DNA from: Streptococcus mitis NCTC 12261
Lineage (GTDB): Bacteria; Bacillota; Bacilli; Lactobacillales; Streptococcaceae
NCBI RefSeq assembly: GCF_000148585.2
Contig: NZ_CP028414.1
Span: 1,045,501 to 1,109,500, forward strand
Reading direction: 5' to 3'
DNA: 64,000 nt
The notes under the pieces were generated by a model. That model made no database searches. It was given only the letters and a program-made list of their open reading frames with translations, and was not told the origin of the DNA. Of this stretch, positions 29,583 to 38,373 are shown one piece after another. A program made the translations under genes and the position numbers. The stretch's first letter is position 1; every line of letters starts with the position of its first letter.

Positions 29583-29733
29583 ATACTCAATGAAAATCAA
29601 AGAGCAAACTAGGAAACTAACCGCAGGTTGCTCAAAGCACTGCTTTGAGGTTGCAGATGAGACTGACGAAGTCAGTAACCATACCTACGGCAAGGTGATG
29701 CTGACGTGGTTTGAAGAGATTTTCGAAGAGTAT
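29583..29733. repeat. BOX element (A-B-C type), inverted relative to 27135
   Basis: ATACTCAATGAAAATCAAAG to GATTTTCGAAGAGTAT, with CAAAGCACTGCTTTG and GACTGACGAAGTC hairpins. It occupies the gap between topA and dprA, and its last base is the first base of the dprA stop triplet (TTA on the plus strand, 29733-29735). Confidence 0.92.
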
Positions 29734-30581
29734 TAAAATTCAAATTCCGCAAGAACATCCTGCCCGCTGGTGACCAATTTTGCCCCTTCTTGAATCAAAT
29801 GATGGCAACCGTCTGATAGTCCATCTAAAATGCTACCAGGAATAGCAAAGACATCGCGCCCTTCTTCCATTGCTCTCTCACAGGTAATGAGACTACCTGA
29901 ACGCATCTTAGCCTCTGCTACAATCACACCACGACAAAGTCCAGCAATGATACGATTACGGGCAGGAAAATGAAATTTCAGAGGTTGTTCACCAGGTCCG
30001 TATTCACTTAGAACCAGATGGTCATTGCCGATGTAGTCTTGCAAGCGTTTATTGGCTTTAGGATAAAACACATCCAGTCCTGTTCCAATCACTGCAATGG
30101 TTTTTCCGCCATTCTGAAGAGCTGCCATATGAGCTGCTGTGTCAATGCCCTTGGCTAAGCCACTGACGATAACCAGTTCATTTTCCAAGCCCTGAATGAC
30201 TTTTTCAACTGACTTAGCTCCCTGTTTGCTACACGCACGACTGCCCACGACTGCTACCTTCGGGAATTTCAAGAGGTCAAGATTTCCCTTGTAAAATAAA
30301 AGTACAGGCGCATCATATATTTCACTCAAATCCCAAGGGTAACAGTCATCTAAAATAGAGAAAGATGGAAATTTTTGAAACTCCTTCTCCAAATGCGCAT
30401 CGTCTATCTGAAAGTAACGTTCCATAAAAACAGCTGGATTTCTGCAACCTGATATTTCTGCAATATCACCCAACAAAAGTTCTTGATCGACATTTTCACC
30501 GTATTCTAGAACTGCCAAAACCTGTTGATTGGTCAAACCTGATTTTTTCAATTTATAGATTTCATAGTTTGTGATTTTCAT
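29733..30581 (-). CDS. dprA: DNA processing protein DprA (recombination mediator in transformation)
   Basis: 282 aa from ATG 30581 (MKITNYEIYKLKKSG); the ATG 12 bases upstream lies in the ribosome-binding site GGAG and is rejected. DprA binds incoming single-stranded DNA, loads RecA, and in pneumococcus also shuts off ComE. The Rossmann-like core VAVVGSRACSKQG, IVSGLAKGIDTAAH, AVIGTGLDVFYPKAN and HFPARNRIIAGL is complete, following a SAM-like N-terminal domain. Late competence gene: a cin-box lies 34 bases upstream of the ATG. Confidence 0.97.
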   Translation of the reverse strand: MKITNYEIYKLKKSGLTNQQVLAVLEYGENVDQELLLGDIAEISGCRNPAVFMERYFQIDDAHLEKEFQKFPSFSILDDCYPWDLSEIYDAPVLLFYKGNLDLLKFPKVAVVGSRACSKQGAKSVEKVIQGLENELVIVSGLAKGIDTAAHMAALQNGGKTIAVIGTGLDVFYPKANKRLQDYIGNDHLVLSEYGPGEQPLKFHFPARNRIIAGLCRGVIVAEAKMRSGSLITCERAMEEGRDVFAIPGSILDGLSDGCHHLIQEGAKLVTSGQDVLAEFEF

Positions 30582-30614
30582 AAATAACTCCATTTCTTTT
30601 TCTACTCATCTATT

Positions 30615-30622
30615 TATTCGTA
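30615..30622 (-). promoter_or_regulatory. Competence cin-box (ComX/SigX promoter) of dprA
   Basis: Minus strand TACGAATA, the exact streptococcal combox/cin-box core recognised by the alternative sigma factor ComX, 34 bases before the dprA start. It is preceded by a T-rich tract. Confidence 0.92.
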
Positions 30623-30625
30623 AAA

Positions 30626-30662
30626 AAATCAAAAAACATCCGACTATTTCAGCCAGATGTTG
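30626..30662 (-). terminator. lic operon terminator
   Basis: On the minus strand AACATCTGGCT and AGTCGGATGTT pair over 11 positions (with G-U pairs), followed by a T-rich tail. It sits after the licC stop and directly before the dprA cin-box, insulating the two. Confidence 0.82.
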
Positions 30663-30668
30663 GAATCT

Positions 30669-31358
30669 TTAATTTTCGTTTTTAAGAATTTCTTCTAATT
30701 TATGATAATCTTGGACACTATCGATTTCATAGATGCTATTGCCTTCTAATTCTTCAACATAGACATCCAGCTCTTTGATATTATCCTTAACCATATTATC
30801 CCAGTAGAGATCAACAAATTCACCACTTGCATAGGCCTTATCGATAAAGCTGACAATCTTTTCTGCAGTTGGAGCATCCCAGAAGGATACACCACTAAGG
30901 ATGCGACCCGCCTTGCTATCAACAATAATGTCTTGAACCTTGTAGTCATCTCCATAGACCAAGAACCATTCGTTGGTACAATCTTCACGATAAACACTAA
31001 AATAAGTCGAACGTGTCAAATCATTGCGGAACATATTTTTAAAGAGATAATTATCGGCATCAATAACATAACTGTTAGCTAATTCTTCTTTTACAAGATA
31101 GAGAGAGTAAAAGTTATTGTAGTCAGCGTATTTATCATTGAAGACGAGGCGAACACCATATTTTTCTTTCAAGTAATCGAATTGTTCTTTAAGGTAACCA
31201 ACAATGATGATGATTTCATTGATTCCTTTTTCTTTTAAAAACTCAATTTGGTATTCAATCAAGGGTTTTTGATTAACCTGAACCAAGGCTTTAGGGGTAT
31301 TTTCAGTCATAGGACGCAAGCGAGTTCCCAATCCCGCTGCTAAGATAATGGCTTTCAC
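30669..31358 (-). CDS. licC: CTP:phosphocholine cytidylyltransferase LicC
   Basis: 229 aa nucleotidyltransferase. The N-terminal AAGLGTRLRPMTENTPKAL is the sugar-nucleotide-transferase nucleotide loop. It forms CDP-choline from CTP and phosphocholine, the donor for LicD. Residues near IDADNYLF (107-114) form the metal site. Last gene of the tarI-tarJ-licA-licB-licC operon, matching pneumococcal order. Confidence 0.96.
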   Translation of the reverse strand: MKAIILAAGLGTRLRPMTENTPKALVQVNQKPLIEYQIEFLKEKGINEIIIIVGYLKEQFDYLKEKYGVRLVFNDKYADYNNFYSLYLVKEELANSYVIDADNYLFKNMFRNDLTRSTYFSVYREDCTNEWFLVYGDDYKVQDIIVDSKAGRILSGVSFWDAPTAEKIVSFIDKAYASGEFVDLYWDNMVKDNIKELDVYVEELEGNSIYEIDSVQDYHKLEEILKNEN

Positions 31359-31369
31359 ACGAATCTCCT

Positions 31370-32248
31370 TTATTCTTTAATAATAATATAAACTCCAGCA
31401 ATGACGACAAGTGACGTAATAATTGTCAGCATATCTAGCGGTGCACCCAAGAAAACAACTGCAAATAAGACTGTCCAAACTACATAACTCACGTTCAAGC
31501 CTGTAGCCTTGGCTGGTTGCAAGCGATTGATAGCGATATAATAAGCCAAATAGGAAATCATATCAAAGGCTGCAAAGACAATCATAAGACCTAGCAATTG
31601 TCCATTGGCCACTTCTGCAAATGACTGATGAGAGAAGAGCACAATCACAAGATAGGACAAGAATGAAGTTACTTGACGGATTAAGAGGGCTTCGATTTCA
31701 CTCAATTCACTTTCCATGGCAAAAGAGCTAAGAACACTCTCACTTCCCCATGCAATAGCACAAACCAAAGCACAGAGAATCCCAATGTAGAAGGAATTGA
31801 CCTGTTCAACCTTATAGGTCTGAGCAATAATCCCTGCAATAATCAAGACAATCCCAAATACAGTATTTTTTGAAATCTTGTGCTTCAAAAAGAAGAAAGC
31901 CAATAAAACCGAAATCGCAGGGTAAATAGCCGACACAGATGAAGCTAAGGAACTTCCGATATACTTAACCGCATAAAGATTGGCCTGCATACCGATAGGG
32001 CCTGCTAATAAGGCTCCGATAATAACACTAACATTGCGAATATTTAAGAAAATTGAGAGACGAACTTTCCCTTCTTTTATCAAAAGAAAAGCTAGTAAGA
32101 TAAAGATACTCAAGAAATCGTGAGCAGCAGCCACCACAAAGGGCGACAAATCTGTAAAAATCGAAAAGATATAAGCACTAATCGTTAGACCCAACCCCCA
32201 GAAAATACCTGAGAGTAGACCAAAAGAAACTCCATTTTTATTTTTCAT
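31370..32248 (-). CDS. licB: Choline permease LicB
   Basis: 292 aa with ten hydrophobic helices, DMT (EamA-like) transporter family. It imports choline for teichoic-acid decoration. I choose ATG 32248 because GGAGG lies 6 bases upstream; the earlier ATG is part of that GGAG. The gene overlaps licA by 11 bases. Sequence agrees closely with pneumococcal LicB. Confidence 0.95.
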   Translation of the reverse strand: MKNKNGVSFGLLSGIFWGLGLTISAYIFSIFTDLSPFVVAAAHDFLSIFILLAFLLIKEGKVRLSIFLNIRNVSVIIGALLAGPIGMQANLYAVKYIGSSLASSVSAIYPAISVLLAFFFLKHKISKNTVFGIVLIIAGIIAQTYKVEQVNSFYIGILCALVCAIAWGSESVLSSFAMESELSEIEALLIRQVTSFLSYLVIVLFSHQSFAEVANGQLLGLMIVFAAFDMISYLAYYIAINRLQPAKATGLNVSYVVWTVLFAVVFLGAPLDMLTIITSLVVIAGVYIIIKE

Positions 32249-33107
32249 CTGAACCTCCATAATAAGCTAAACCTTTAACAGCTCTTTGGTAACGACTTAC
32301 ACCATAGTCACCAAAATCTGCACCTTGCTCTTCCTTATAGACAGTCCATAAACTCCAAATAGTATCTTGTAAAATTTTATAAATAGTAATCTTTTCTCGA
32401 GAGACAGGTGTTTTGTCACTTTCATAATGTGACAAGAAGACTTCTTCCTCTTGGGGAGTGAATTCAGACTCTAAAAAGAGGGCAGCTAAATCCCACATTG
32501 GATCGTTCATTGATGAATATTCCCAGTCAATCAGATATAGACGTCCTTGAGGTGATTCGATAAAGTTTTCAGGCACCAAATCGATGTGACAAGATTTTCT
32601 GTCAACACCTAAGTCAGCCAGTCTTTTCTCTAAGGAGAAGACTTCTTCTCGAACTGCTTCATAGTTAGCATACGGGATTTTTTCTTCAATTAAGGATTCG
32701 TATTTTTTGATTTCTTCAAAAGGAGCAAATTCTCCCCTTAATTCCTTACCAGATGCATGAATGGTTTGTAATATTAGAGCAATTTTGTCAAATTTAGTCT
32801 TGATTGACGTTGAATCAAGCGTAATCGCAGATTCGATATACTCATTTACTTTGATACCAGCTTCAATATCAAAAAGATAATTTTTTACATCTAAGTCTAA
32901 ATCCTTTAGTAGTTCAAGATTGTACTTTTCATCTTGACGATTGATAAGCTTTTCTGTCCCTTTACCAAAGAACTTAACAATGTATTGCTTATTTGTTGTT
33001 TTGACCAAATAGTTTTGATTGGTCATTCCCCCCAATTGTTCAACACTGAGGACTTCCTCTTCTTGACTAAGTAAGGAAGAAATTTTCTCTTTAATGATTT
33101 TCTCCAC
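32238..33107 (-). CDS. licA: Choline kinase LicA
   Basis: 289 aa APH-like kinase. Brenner motif CHIDLVPENF near residue 194 and the metal site LYLIDWEYSSMND near 213 are intact. It phosphorylates imported choline to phosphocholine, keeping it in the cell. Overlaps licB and follows tarJ by 16 bases. Confidence 0.96.
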   Translation of the reverse strand: MEKIIKEKISSLLSQEEEVLSVEQLGGMTNQNYLVKTTNKQYIVKFFGKGTEKLINRQDEKYNLELLKDLDLDVKNYLFDIEAGIKVNEYIESAITLDSTSIKTKFDKIALILQTIHASGKELRGEFAPFEEIKKYESLIEEKIPYANYEAVREEVFSLEKRLADLGVDRKSCHIDLVPENFIESPQGRLYLIDWEYSSMNDPMWDLAALFLESEFTPQEEEVFLSHYESDKTPVSREKITIYKILQDTIWSLWTVYKEEQGADFGDYGVSRYQRAVKGLAYYGGSDEK

Positions 33108-33123
33108 AATTAACCTCCAGTTC

Positions 33124-34146
33124 TTATACTTCCCATTTAAACACGGTTTTAAAGGCTGTGTTTAAATCGGTTGCAAAGACACGGTGAATATCTTTAATTT
33201 CTCTTACAGGTTCTTCTAGATAAAGGATATTTTTAAGACGATTGGCAAATTTCTTGACTTCCATCATTTGGATTGCATTTTCAAAATCAATGCGACCAGA
33301 ACGAGAGGAACCAACCAAGAGCAAGCCTTTTTCTAAGGCATCGCGTGTATTGAGATTGACTTTATACTCACTAACTCCCATCATAAGAATCGTTCCCTGA
33401 GGACGAATATAGCGAACCAAATCATTAATAGCTGGTCCAGTACCATCACCACCACAACACTCAAAAGCATGGTCAAAGGCCAAATCTTCAGGAATATTAT
33501 CAGTAATATAGCATTCTTTGGCAAAAGAGAAGAGTTCCAACTTTTCCCAATGACGACCAATAACCACGATCTCTGCTTCTGGCAAAGTATAGTTGATAAT
33601 ATTGGCAACCACAAATGCTAAACTTCCATCTCCGATAACGGCGATTCGGTCCCGCTTGCTATGAGCAAGGGTCAATAGGCGATTCATGGCATGCATACCG
33701 ACACTGACAAACTCTGTAATGGCTGCAACCGTATCTTCGATAGCATCATAAGCCACCACACGATCTTTAGGGAGAGAAACAAACTCTCTCATAAAGCCAT
33801 CAAAGCCACTAGACAAGAAATGGGTCCCTGTCATGTAGTTTTCATAGAATTCTTCATCACTCTGCATAGGTGGCTGATTAGGAATCATGACAACTTTTTG
33901 TCCAACTTCATAGGTTCCTGTCGGATCAGAAATAACGGTTCCACATGACTCGTGAATCATTGCCATTGGAAGTTTTTTATTCAAAATCTTTGGATCACGT
34001 TTTCCCTGGTAGTAACGCTGATCCGCATGACAGACAGCCATGTAGTTGGGACGGATAAGGATATGATTTTCTTGGTCAATAGCCTCTTCTTGATATTTTA
34101 CATTGATAAACTTAGGCTTAGTTAGTTGATAAATTTGATTAATCAT
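33124..34146 (-). CDS. tarJ: Ribulose-5-phosphate reductase TarJ
   Basis: 340 aa zinc-type alcohol dehydrogenase-like reductase that makes ribitol 5-phosphate from ribulose 5-phosphate with NADPH. The active-site segment MAVCHADQRYY near residue 33 and the nucleotide-binding region IAVIGDGSLAFVV near 165 are visible. ATG 34146 (MINQIYQLTKPK) is preferred over a codon 18 bases earlier that lies inside the tarI stop region. It starts 4 bases after the tarI stop. Confidence 0.94.
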   Translation of the reverse strand: MINQIYQLTKPKFINVKYQEEAIDQENHILIRPNYMAVCHADQRYYQGKRDPKILNKKLPMAMIHESCGTVISDPTGTYEVGQKVVMIPNQPPMQSDEEFYENYMTGTHFLSSGFDGFMREFVSLPKDRVVAYDAIEDTVAAITEFVSVGMHAMNRLLTLAHSKRDRIAVIGDGSLAFVVANIINYTLPEAEIVVIGRHWEKLELFSFAKECYITDNIPEDLAFDHAFECCGGDGTGPAINDLVRYIRPQGTILMMGVSEYKVNLNTRDALEKGLLLVGSSRSGRIDFENAIQMMEVKKFANRLKNILYLEEPVREIKDIHRVFATDLNTAFKTVFKWEV

Positions 34147-34150
34147 TTTA

Positions 34151-34858
34151 CTAGTCTTTCTCAATCATACTTTTTGCAATCTTCAAATCTGTTACGGTTG
34201 TAATTTTCAGATTTGAATATTCACCCTTGGCCAAGGCCACATCTTTTCCTTTAATGACAAAGATTTTACATGCATCTGTCAAGATTTCTTTCTCTTCAGC
34301 AGAAAGAGAGCCATAAAGGTCCAGGAAATCCTTGCAACGGAATGTTTGAGGTGTTTGTCCTTGATAAAGGTGAGCACGATTTGGAATATCTGTAATAAAT
34401 TGACCATTGGTACTTTCAACGATAGTATCAACCGCTTCTACCACTGTGTCCACTGCATCATGATTTTGGGCAAGTTGGATATTGTCTTGAATCATGCGAA
34501 GTGTAATAAATGGACGAACAGAATCGTGGGTAACAACGATATCCTCTGGAGTAAGCGGACGATAAGCATCAATGGCTTCAATGATTTTCTCAATACTTGT
34601 ATTGCGGTCAGCACCACCTTTTGTAATGATGATACGTTCCTTATGAAGAGGAAGATATTTATCTACAAGATCTTCTGCATGAGAAACCCAGTCTCCATGA
34701 ACCCCAACTACAATTTTTTCGATACTTGGTTCCAAGACAAATTTTTCAATTGTATGAATCAAGATAGGTCGATCACCTAACTCTAAAAATTGTTTTGGCA
34801 AGTTACTGATTCCCATGCGTGTGCCAGTTCCACCAGCAAGAATTCCTGCATAAATCAT
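34151..34858 (-). CDS. tarI: Ribitol-5-phosphate cytidylyltransferase TarI
   Basis: 235 aa IspD-like nucleotidyltransferase. GILAGGTGTRMGISNLPKQF binds CTP, and THDSVRPFI and GQTPQTFR are family motifs. It makes CDP-ribitol for pneumococcal-type teichoic acid. A genuine IspD would be an alternative, but the pairing with tarJ and licABC decides the call. First gene of the operon behind the CiaR site. Confidence 0.94.
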   Translation of the reverse strand: MIYAGILAGGTGTRMGISNLPKQFLELGDRPILIHTIEKFVLEPSIEKIVVGVHGDWVSHAEDLVDKYLPLHKERIIITKGGADRNTSIEKIIEAIDAYRPLTPEDIVVTHDSVRPFITLRMIQDNIQLAQNHDAVDTVVEAVDTIVESTNGQFITDIPNRAHLYQGQTPQTFRCKDFLDLYGSLSAEEKEILTDACKIFVIKGKDVALAKGEYSNLKITTVTDLKIAKSMIEKD

Positions 34859-35067
34859 CTATTTTCTCCTTTGTCTTACTAAAAAAACTTATTCTCTCTA
34901 TTATACCACAATCTAGTCCTATCATAAAAGAAATACTAGTCGTCCCGTTCTAGAATAGGAGGATTATGCAGTTCCATTATTCAAAGAAACTAGTCCATTT
35001 CTAGTAATGACTAGGAATTCTGTAGTCATTACCAATAAATAGCTGTGAAATTTTAGAGTTCTTCAGA

Positions 35068-35097
35068 ATAATATAGTTTTCTTAAAGAAAGCTTAAA
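35068..35097 (-). promoter_or_regulatory. lic operon promoter region with CiaR direct repeat
   Basis: Minus strand TTTAAG-CTTTC-TTTAAG (35081-35097), a perfect match to the CiaR recognition repeat TTTAAG-N5-TTTAAG, followed after 5 bases by TATATT (35070-35075) as a -10. The repeat covers the -35 zone, the arrangement seen at CiaR-activated promoters; the pneumococcal lic promoter is a known CiaR target. The remaining sequence between tarI and tacF (34859-35192) holds only the TATAAT of tacF and an AT-rich stretch with a short CTAGTC-type repeat (about 34943-35012). Confidence 0.88.
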
Positions 35098-35164
35098 ATC
35101 AAACTTTGAAACTTCAAAGTGATTACTTGACTTACTGCCCTTCATTTCTTATTAGCTAACTTTA

Positions 35165-35173
35165 TGATATAAT
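35165..35173 (+). promoter_or_regulatory. tacF promoter (extended -10)
   Basis: TGA-TATAAT with TATAAT at 35168-35173 and no clear -35. A GAGGT Shine-Dalgarno precedes the tacF ATG at 35193. It fires divergently from the lic promoter. Confidence 0.75.
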
Positions 35174-35192
35174 GAAAAACGAGGTAAATTGA

Positions 35193-36680
35193 ATGAAAAG
35201 TATAAAATTAAATGCTCTATCTTATATGGGAATTCGTGTCTTGAATATTATTTTTCCCATCTTAACTGGTACCTACGTCGCGCGTGTCTTAGACCGAACT
35301 GACTATGGTTACTTCAACTCTGTCGACACAATTTTGTCATTTTTCTTACCCTTTGCAACTTATGGAGTCTATAACTACGGTTTACGGGCCATCAGTAATG
35401 TCAAGGATAACAAAAAAGATCTGAATAGAACCTTCTCCAGTCTTTTTTATTTGTGCATAGCTTGTACGATTTTGACCACCGCTGTCTATATCCTTGCCTA
35501 TCCTCTCTTCTTTACAGATAATCCAATCGTCAAAAAAGTCTACCTTGTTATGGGGATTCAACTCATTGCCCAGATTTTTTCAATCGAATGGGTTAATGAA
35601 GCTCTGGAAAATTACAGTTTTCTTTTTTACAAGACTGCCTTCATCCGCATCCTGATGCTGGTCTCTATTTTCCTGTTTGTCAAAAATGAACATGATATTG
35701 TTGTCTATACACTTGTGATGAGTTTATCGACACTGATTAACTATCTGATTAGTTATTTTTGGATTAAAAGAGACATTAAGCTTGTTAAGATTCACATAAG
35801 TGATTTTAAACCGCTCTTTCTCCCTCTAACAGCCATGTTGGTCTTTGCCAATGCCAATATGCTCTTCACTTTTTTGGATCGCCTCTTCCTCGTTAAAACA
35901 GGGATTGATGTCAACGTTAGTTACTATACCATGGCTCAACGAATTGTGACCGTTATAGCTGGTGTTGTAACAGGAGCTATCGGAGTGAGTGTGCCTCGTC
36001 TCAGTTACTATTTGGGTAAAGGAGACAAAGAAGCCTATGTTTCTCTGGTTAACAGAGGAAGTCGAATCTTTAACTTCTTTATCATCCCACTCAGTTTTGG
36101 ACTCATGGTTTTAGGACCAAATGCCATTCTACTTTACGGTAGTGAAAAATATATCGGAGGTGGTATCTTAACCTCTCTCTTCGCTTTTCGTACGATTATC
36201 CTGGCCTTAGATACCATTCTTGGTTCCCAAATTCTCTTTACAAATGGCTATGAAAAACGTATCACAGTTTACACAGTCTTTGCTGGGCTACTCAATTTGG
36301 GCTTAAATAGTCTCCTCTTTTTCAACCACATCGTGGCTCCTGAATCCTACTTACTGACAACTATGCTATCAGAGGCCTCTCTACTTGTTTTCTATATCAT
36401 TTTCATCCATAGAAAACAACTCATCCACTTAGGACATATCTTTAGCTATACTGTTCGATACTCGCTCTTTTCACTTTCCTTTGTAGGAATTTATTTCCTG
36501 ATTAATTTCTTGTATCCTGTGGATATGGTCATTAATTTGCCATTTTTGATTAATACTGGTTTGATTGTATTGCTATCAGCCATCTCTTATATTGGTCTAC
36601 TTGCCTTCACCAAAGATAGCATTTTCTATGAATTTTTAAACCATGTCCTAGCCTTAAAAAATAAATTCAAAAGATCATAG
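35193..36680 (+). CDS. tacF: Teichoic acid flippase TacF
   Basis: 495 aa polysaccharide-transport (MOP/Wzx) family protein with about 14 membrane segments. It carries the choline-bearing teichoic-acid repeat across the membrane; in S. pneumoniae it gates export on choline decoration, which makes choline essential, and point changes in it relieve that need. Sequence agrees closely with the pneumococcal protein. It heads tacF-licD1-licD2, divergent from lic/tar. Confidence 0.95.
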   Translation: MKSIKLNALSYMGIRVLNIIFPILTGTYVARVLDRTDYGYFNSVDTILSFFLPFATYGVYNYGLRAISNVKDNKKDLNRTFSSLFYLCIACTILTTAVYILAYPLFFTDNPIVKKVYLVMGIQLIAQIFSIEWVNEALENYSFLFYKTAFIRILMLVSIFLFVKNEHDIVVYTLVMSLSTLINYLISYFWIKRDIKLVKIHISDFKPLFLPLTAMLVFANANMLFTFLDRLFLVKTGIDVNVSYYTMAQRIVTVIAGVVTGAIGVSVPRLSYYLGKGDKEAYVSLVNRGSRIFNFFIIPLSFGLMVLGPNAILLYGSEKYIGGGILTSLFAFRTIILALDTILGSQILFTNGYEKRITVYTVFAGLLNLGLNSLLFFNHIVAPESYLLTTMLSEASLLVFYIIFIHRKQLIHLGHIFSYTVRYSLFSLSFVGIYFLINFLYPVDMVINLPFLINTGLIVLLSAISYIGLLAFTKDSIFYEFLNHVLALKNKFKRS

Positions 36681-36689
36681 GAGTTTAAA

Positions 36690-37493
36690 ATGAAACAACT
36701 AACCATTGAAGATGCCAAACAGATTGAATTAGAAATTTTGGATTATATTGATACTCTCTGTAAAAAGCACAATATCAACTATATTATTAACTACGGTACT
36801 CTGATTGGGGCAGTTCGACATCAGGGCTTTATTCCTTGGGACGACGATATTGATCTGTCCATGCCTCGAGAAGATTACCAACGATTTATTAACATTTTTC
36901 AAAAGGAAGAAAGTAAATACAAACTTTTATCCTTAGAAACAGATAAAAATTACTTTAACAACTTTATCAAAATAACCGACAGTACGACTAAAATTATTGA
37001 TACTCGGAATACAAAAACCTATGAGTCTGGTGTTTTTATCGATATTTTCCCTATGGATCGCTTTGATGATCCTAATGTCATTGATACTTGTTATAAACTG
37101 GAAAGCTTCAAACTTCTGTCTTTCAGTAAACACAAAAATATTGTCTATAAGGATAGCCTTTTAAAAGATTGGATACGAACAGCCTTTTGGTTGCTCCTTC
37201 GACCTGTTTCTCCTCGTTATTTTGCACATAAAATCGAAAAAGAAATTCAAAAATATAGTCGTGATAATGGGCAGTATATGGCTTTTATCCCTTCTAAATT
37301 TAAGGAGAAGGAAGTCTTCCCAAGTGGTACCTTCGATAAAACAATTGATTTACCCTTTGAAAATTTAAGCCTTCCAGCACCTGAAAAATTTGATACTATT
37401 TTGACACAATTTTATGGAGATTATATGACCCTACCACCAGAAGAAAAACGCTTCTACAGTCATGAATTTCACGCTTATAAATTGGAGGATTAG
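36690..37493 (+). CDS. licD1: Phosphocholine transferase LicD1
   Basis: 267 aa LicD-family enzyme that adds phosphocholine from CDP-choline to the teichoic-acid repeat. The signature NYGTLIGAVRHQGFIPWDDD and IDLSMPREDY (residues 33-62) provides the metal-binding Asp triad. Starts 10 bases after tacF with a TAGGAG Shine-Dalgarno. Paralog of the next gene. Confidence 0.94.
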   Translation: MKQLTIEDAKQIELEILDYIDTLCKKHNINYIINYGTLIGAVRHQGFIPWDDDIDLSMPREDYQRFINIFQKEESKYKLLSLETDKNYFNNFIKITDSTTKIIDTRNTKTYESGVFIDIFPMDRFDDPNVIDTCYKLESFKLLSFSKHKNIVYKDSLLKDWIRTAFWLLLRPVSPRYFAHKIEKEIQKYSRDNGQYMAFIPSKFKEKEVFPSGTFDKTIDLPFENLSLPAPEKFDTILTQFYGDYMTLPPEEKRFYSHEFHAYKLED

Positions 37494-37494
37494 G

Positions 37495-38304
37495 ATGCAG
37501 TATTTAGAAAAAGAAGAAATTAAAGAAATTCAACTAGCTCTGCTAGACTATATTGATGAGACTTGTAAGAAACATGATATTCCTTATTTTCTAAGTTATG
37601 GAACCATGCTTGGAGCTATCCGCCACAAAGGTATGATTCCCTGGGACGATGATATCGATATTTCCCTTTATCGTGAAGATTATGAGCGCTTATTGAAAAT
37701 TATTGAGGAAGAAGACCATCCACGTTATAAGGTTCTATCCTACGACACTTCTTCTTGGTACTTCCATAATTTCGCATCGATTTTGGATACTTCTACTGTT
37801 ATCGAAGACCATGTTAAGTACAAGCGTCATGACACCAGTCTCTTCATAGATGTCTTCCCAATTGATCGCTTTACAGACTTGAGCATTGTCGACAAGAGTT
37901 ATAAGTATGTAGCCCTTCGTCAACTAGCTTATATCAAAAAATCACGCGCTGTTCACGGTGATAGCAAATTAAAAGATTTTCTCAGATTATGTAGCTGGTA
38001 CGCTCTCAGATTTGTCAATCCTCGTTACTTTTACAAGAAAATTGATCAGCTAGTCAAAAATGCCACAACTAACACTCCTCAATATGAAGGAGGAATTGGG
38101 ATTGGTAAGGAAGGAATGAAAGAAGTCTTTCCAATTGATACCTTTAAAGAACTGATTTTAACAGAGTTTGAAGGTCGTATGCTGCCCGTCCCTAAAAAAT
38201 ATGATCAATTTTTAACCCAGATGTATGGGGATTATATGACACCACCATCAAAAGAAATGCAAGAGTGGTATAGCCACAGTATTAAAGCTTATCGCAAAAA
38301 CTGA
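37495..38304 (+). CDS. licD2: Phosphocholine transferase LicD2
   Basis: 269 aa. Start at ATG 37495 (MQYLEKEEIKEIQ) directly after the licD1 stop, with GGAGGATTAGG overlapping that stop as the ribosome site; a longer frame upstream is internal to licD1. SYGTMLGAIRHKGMIPWDDD and IDISLYREDY repeat the LicD1 motif. In pneumococcus LicD1 and LicD2 act on the two GalNAc positions of each repeat. Confidence 0.94.
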   Translation: MQYLEKEEIKEIQLALLDYIDETCKKHDIPYFLSYGTMLGAIRHKGMIPWDDDIDISLYREDYERLLKIIEEEDHPRYKVLSYDTSSWYFHNFASILDTSTVIEDHVKYKRHDTSLFIDVFPIDRFTDLSIVDKSYKYVALRQLAYIKKSRAVHGDSKLKDFLRLCSWYALRFVNPRYFYKKIDQLVKNATTNTPQYEGGIGIGKEGMKEVFPIDTFKELILTEFEGRMLPVPKKYDQFLTQMYGDYMTPPSKEMQEWYSHSIKAYRKN

Positions 38305-38335
38305 TTAAGCAGTAGTTTACAAGAAAAAATATAAC

Positions 38336-38371
38336 AAAAAAGAGAAGATCGTTATACCTTCTCTTTTTTCT
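38336..38371. terminator. Bidirectional terminator between licD2 and carB
   Basis: AAAAAAGAGAAG and CTTCTCTTTTTT form a stem around a 10-base loop, serving both convergent transcripts. Confidence 0.88.
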
Positions 38372-38373
38372 AT

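Noticed and set aside
34943-35012. CTAGTC-type repeats between tarI and tacF as an insertion element
   Set aside because: Short, imperfect and without terminal repeats or a target duplication.
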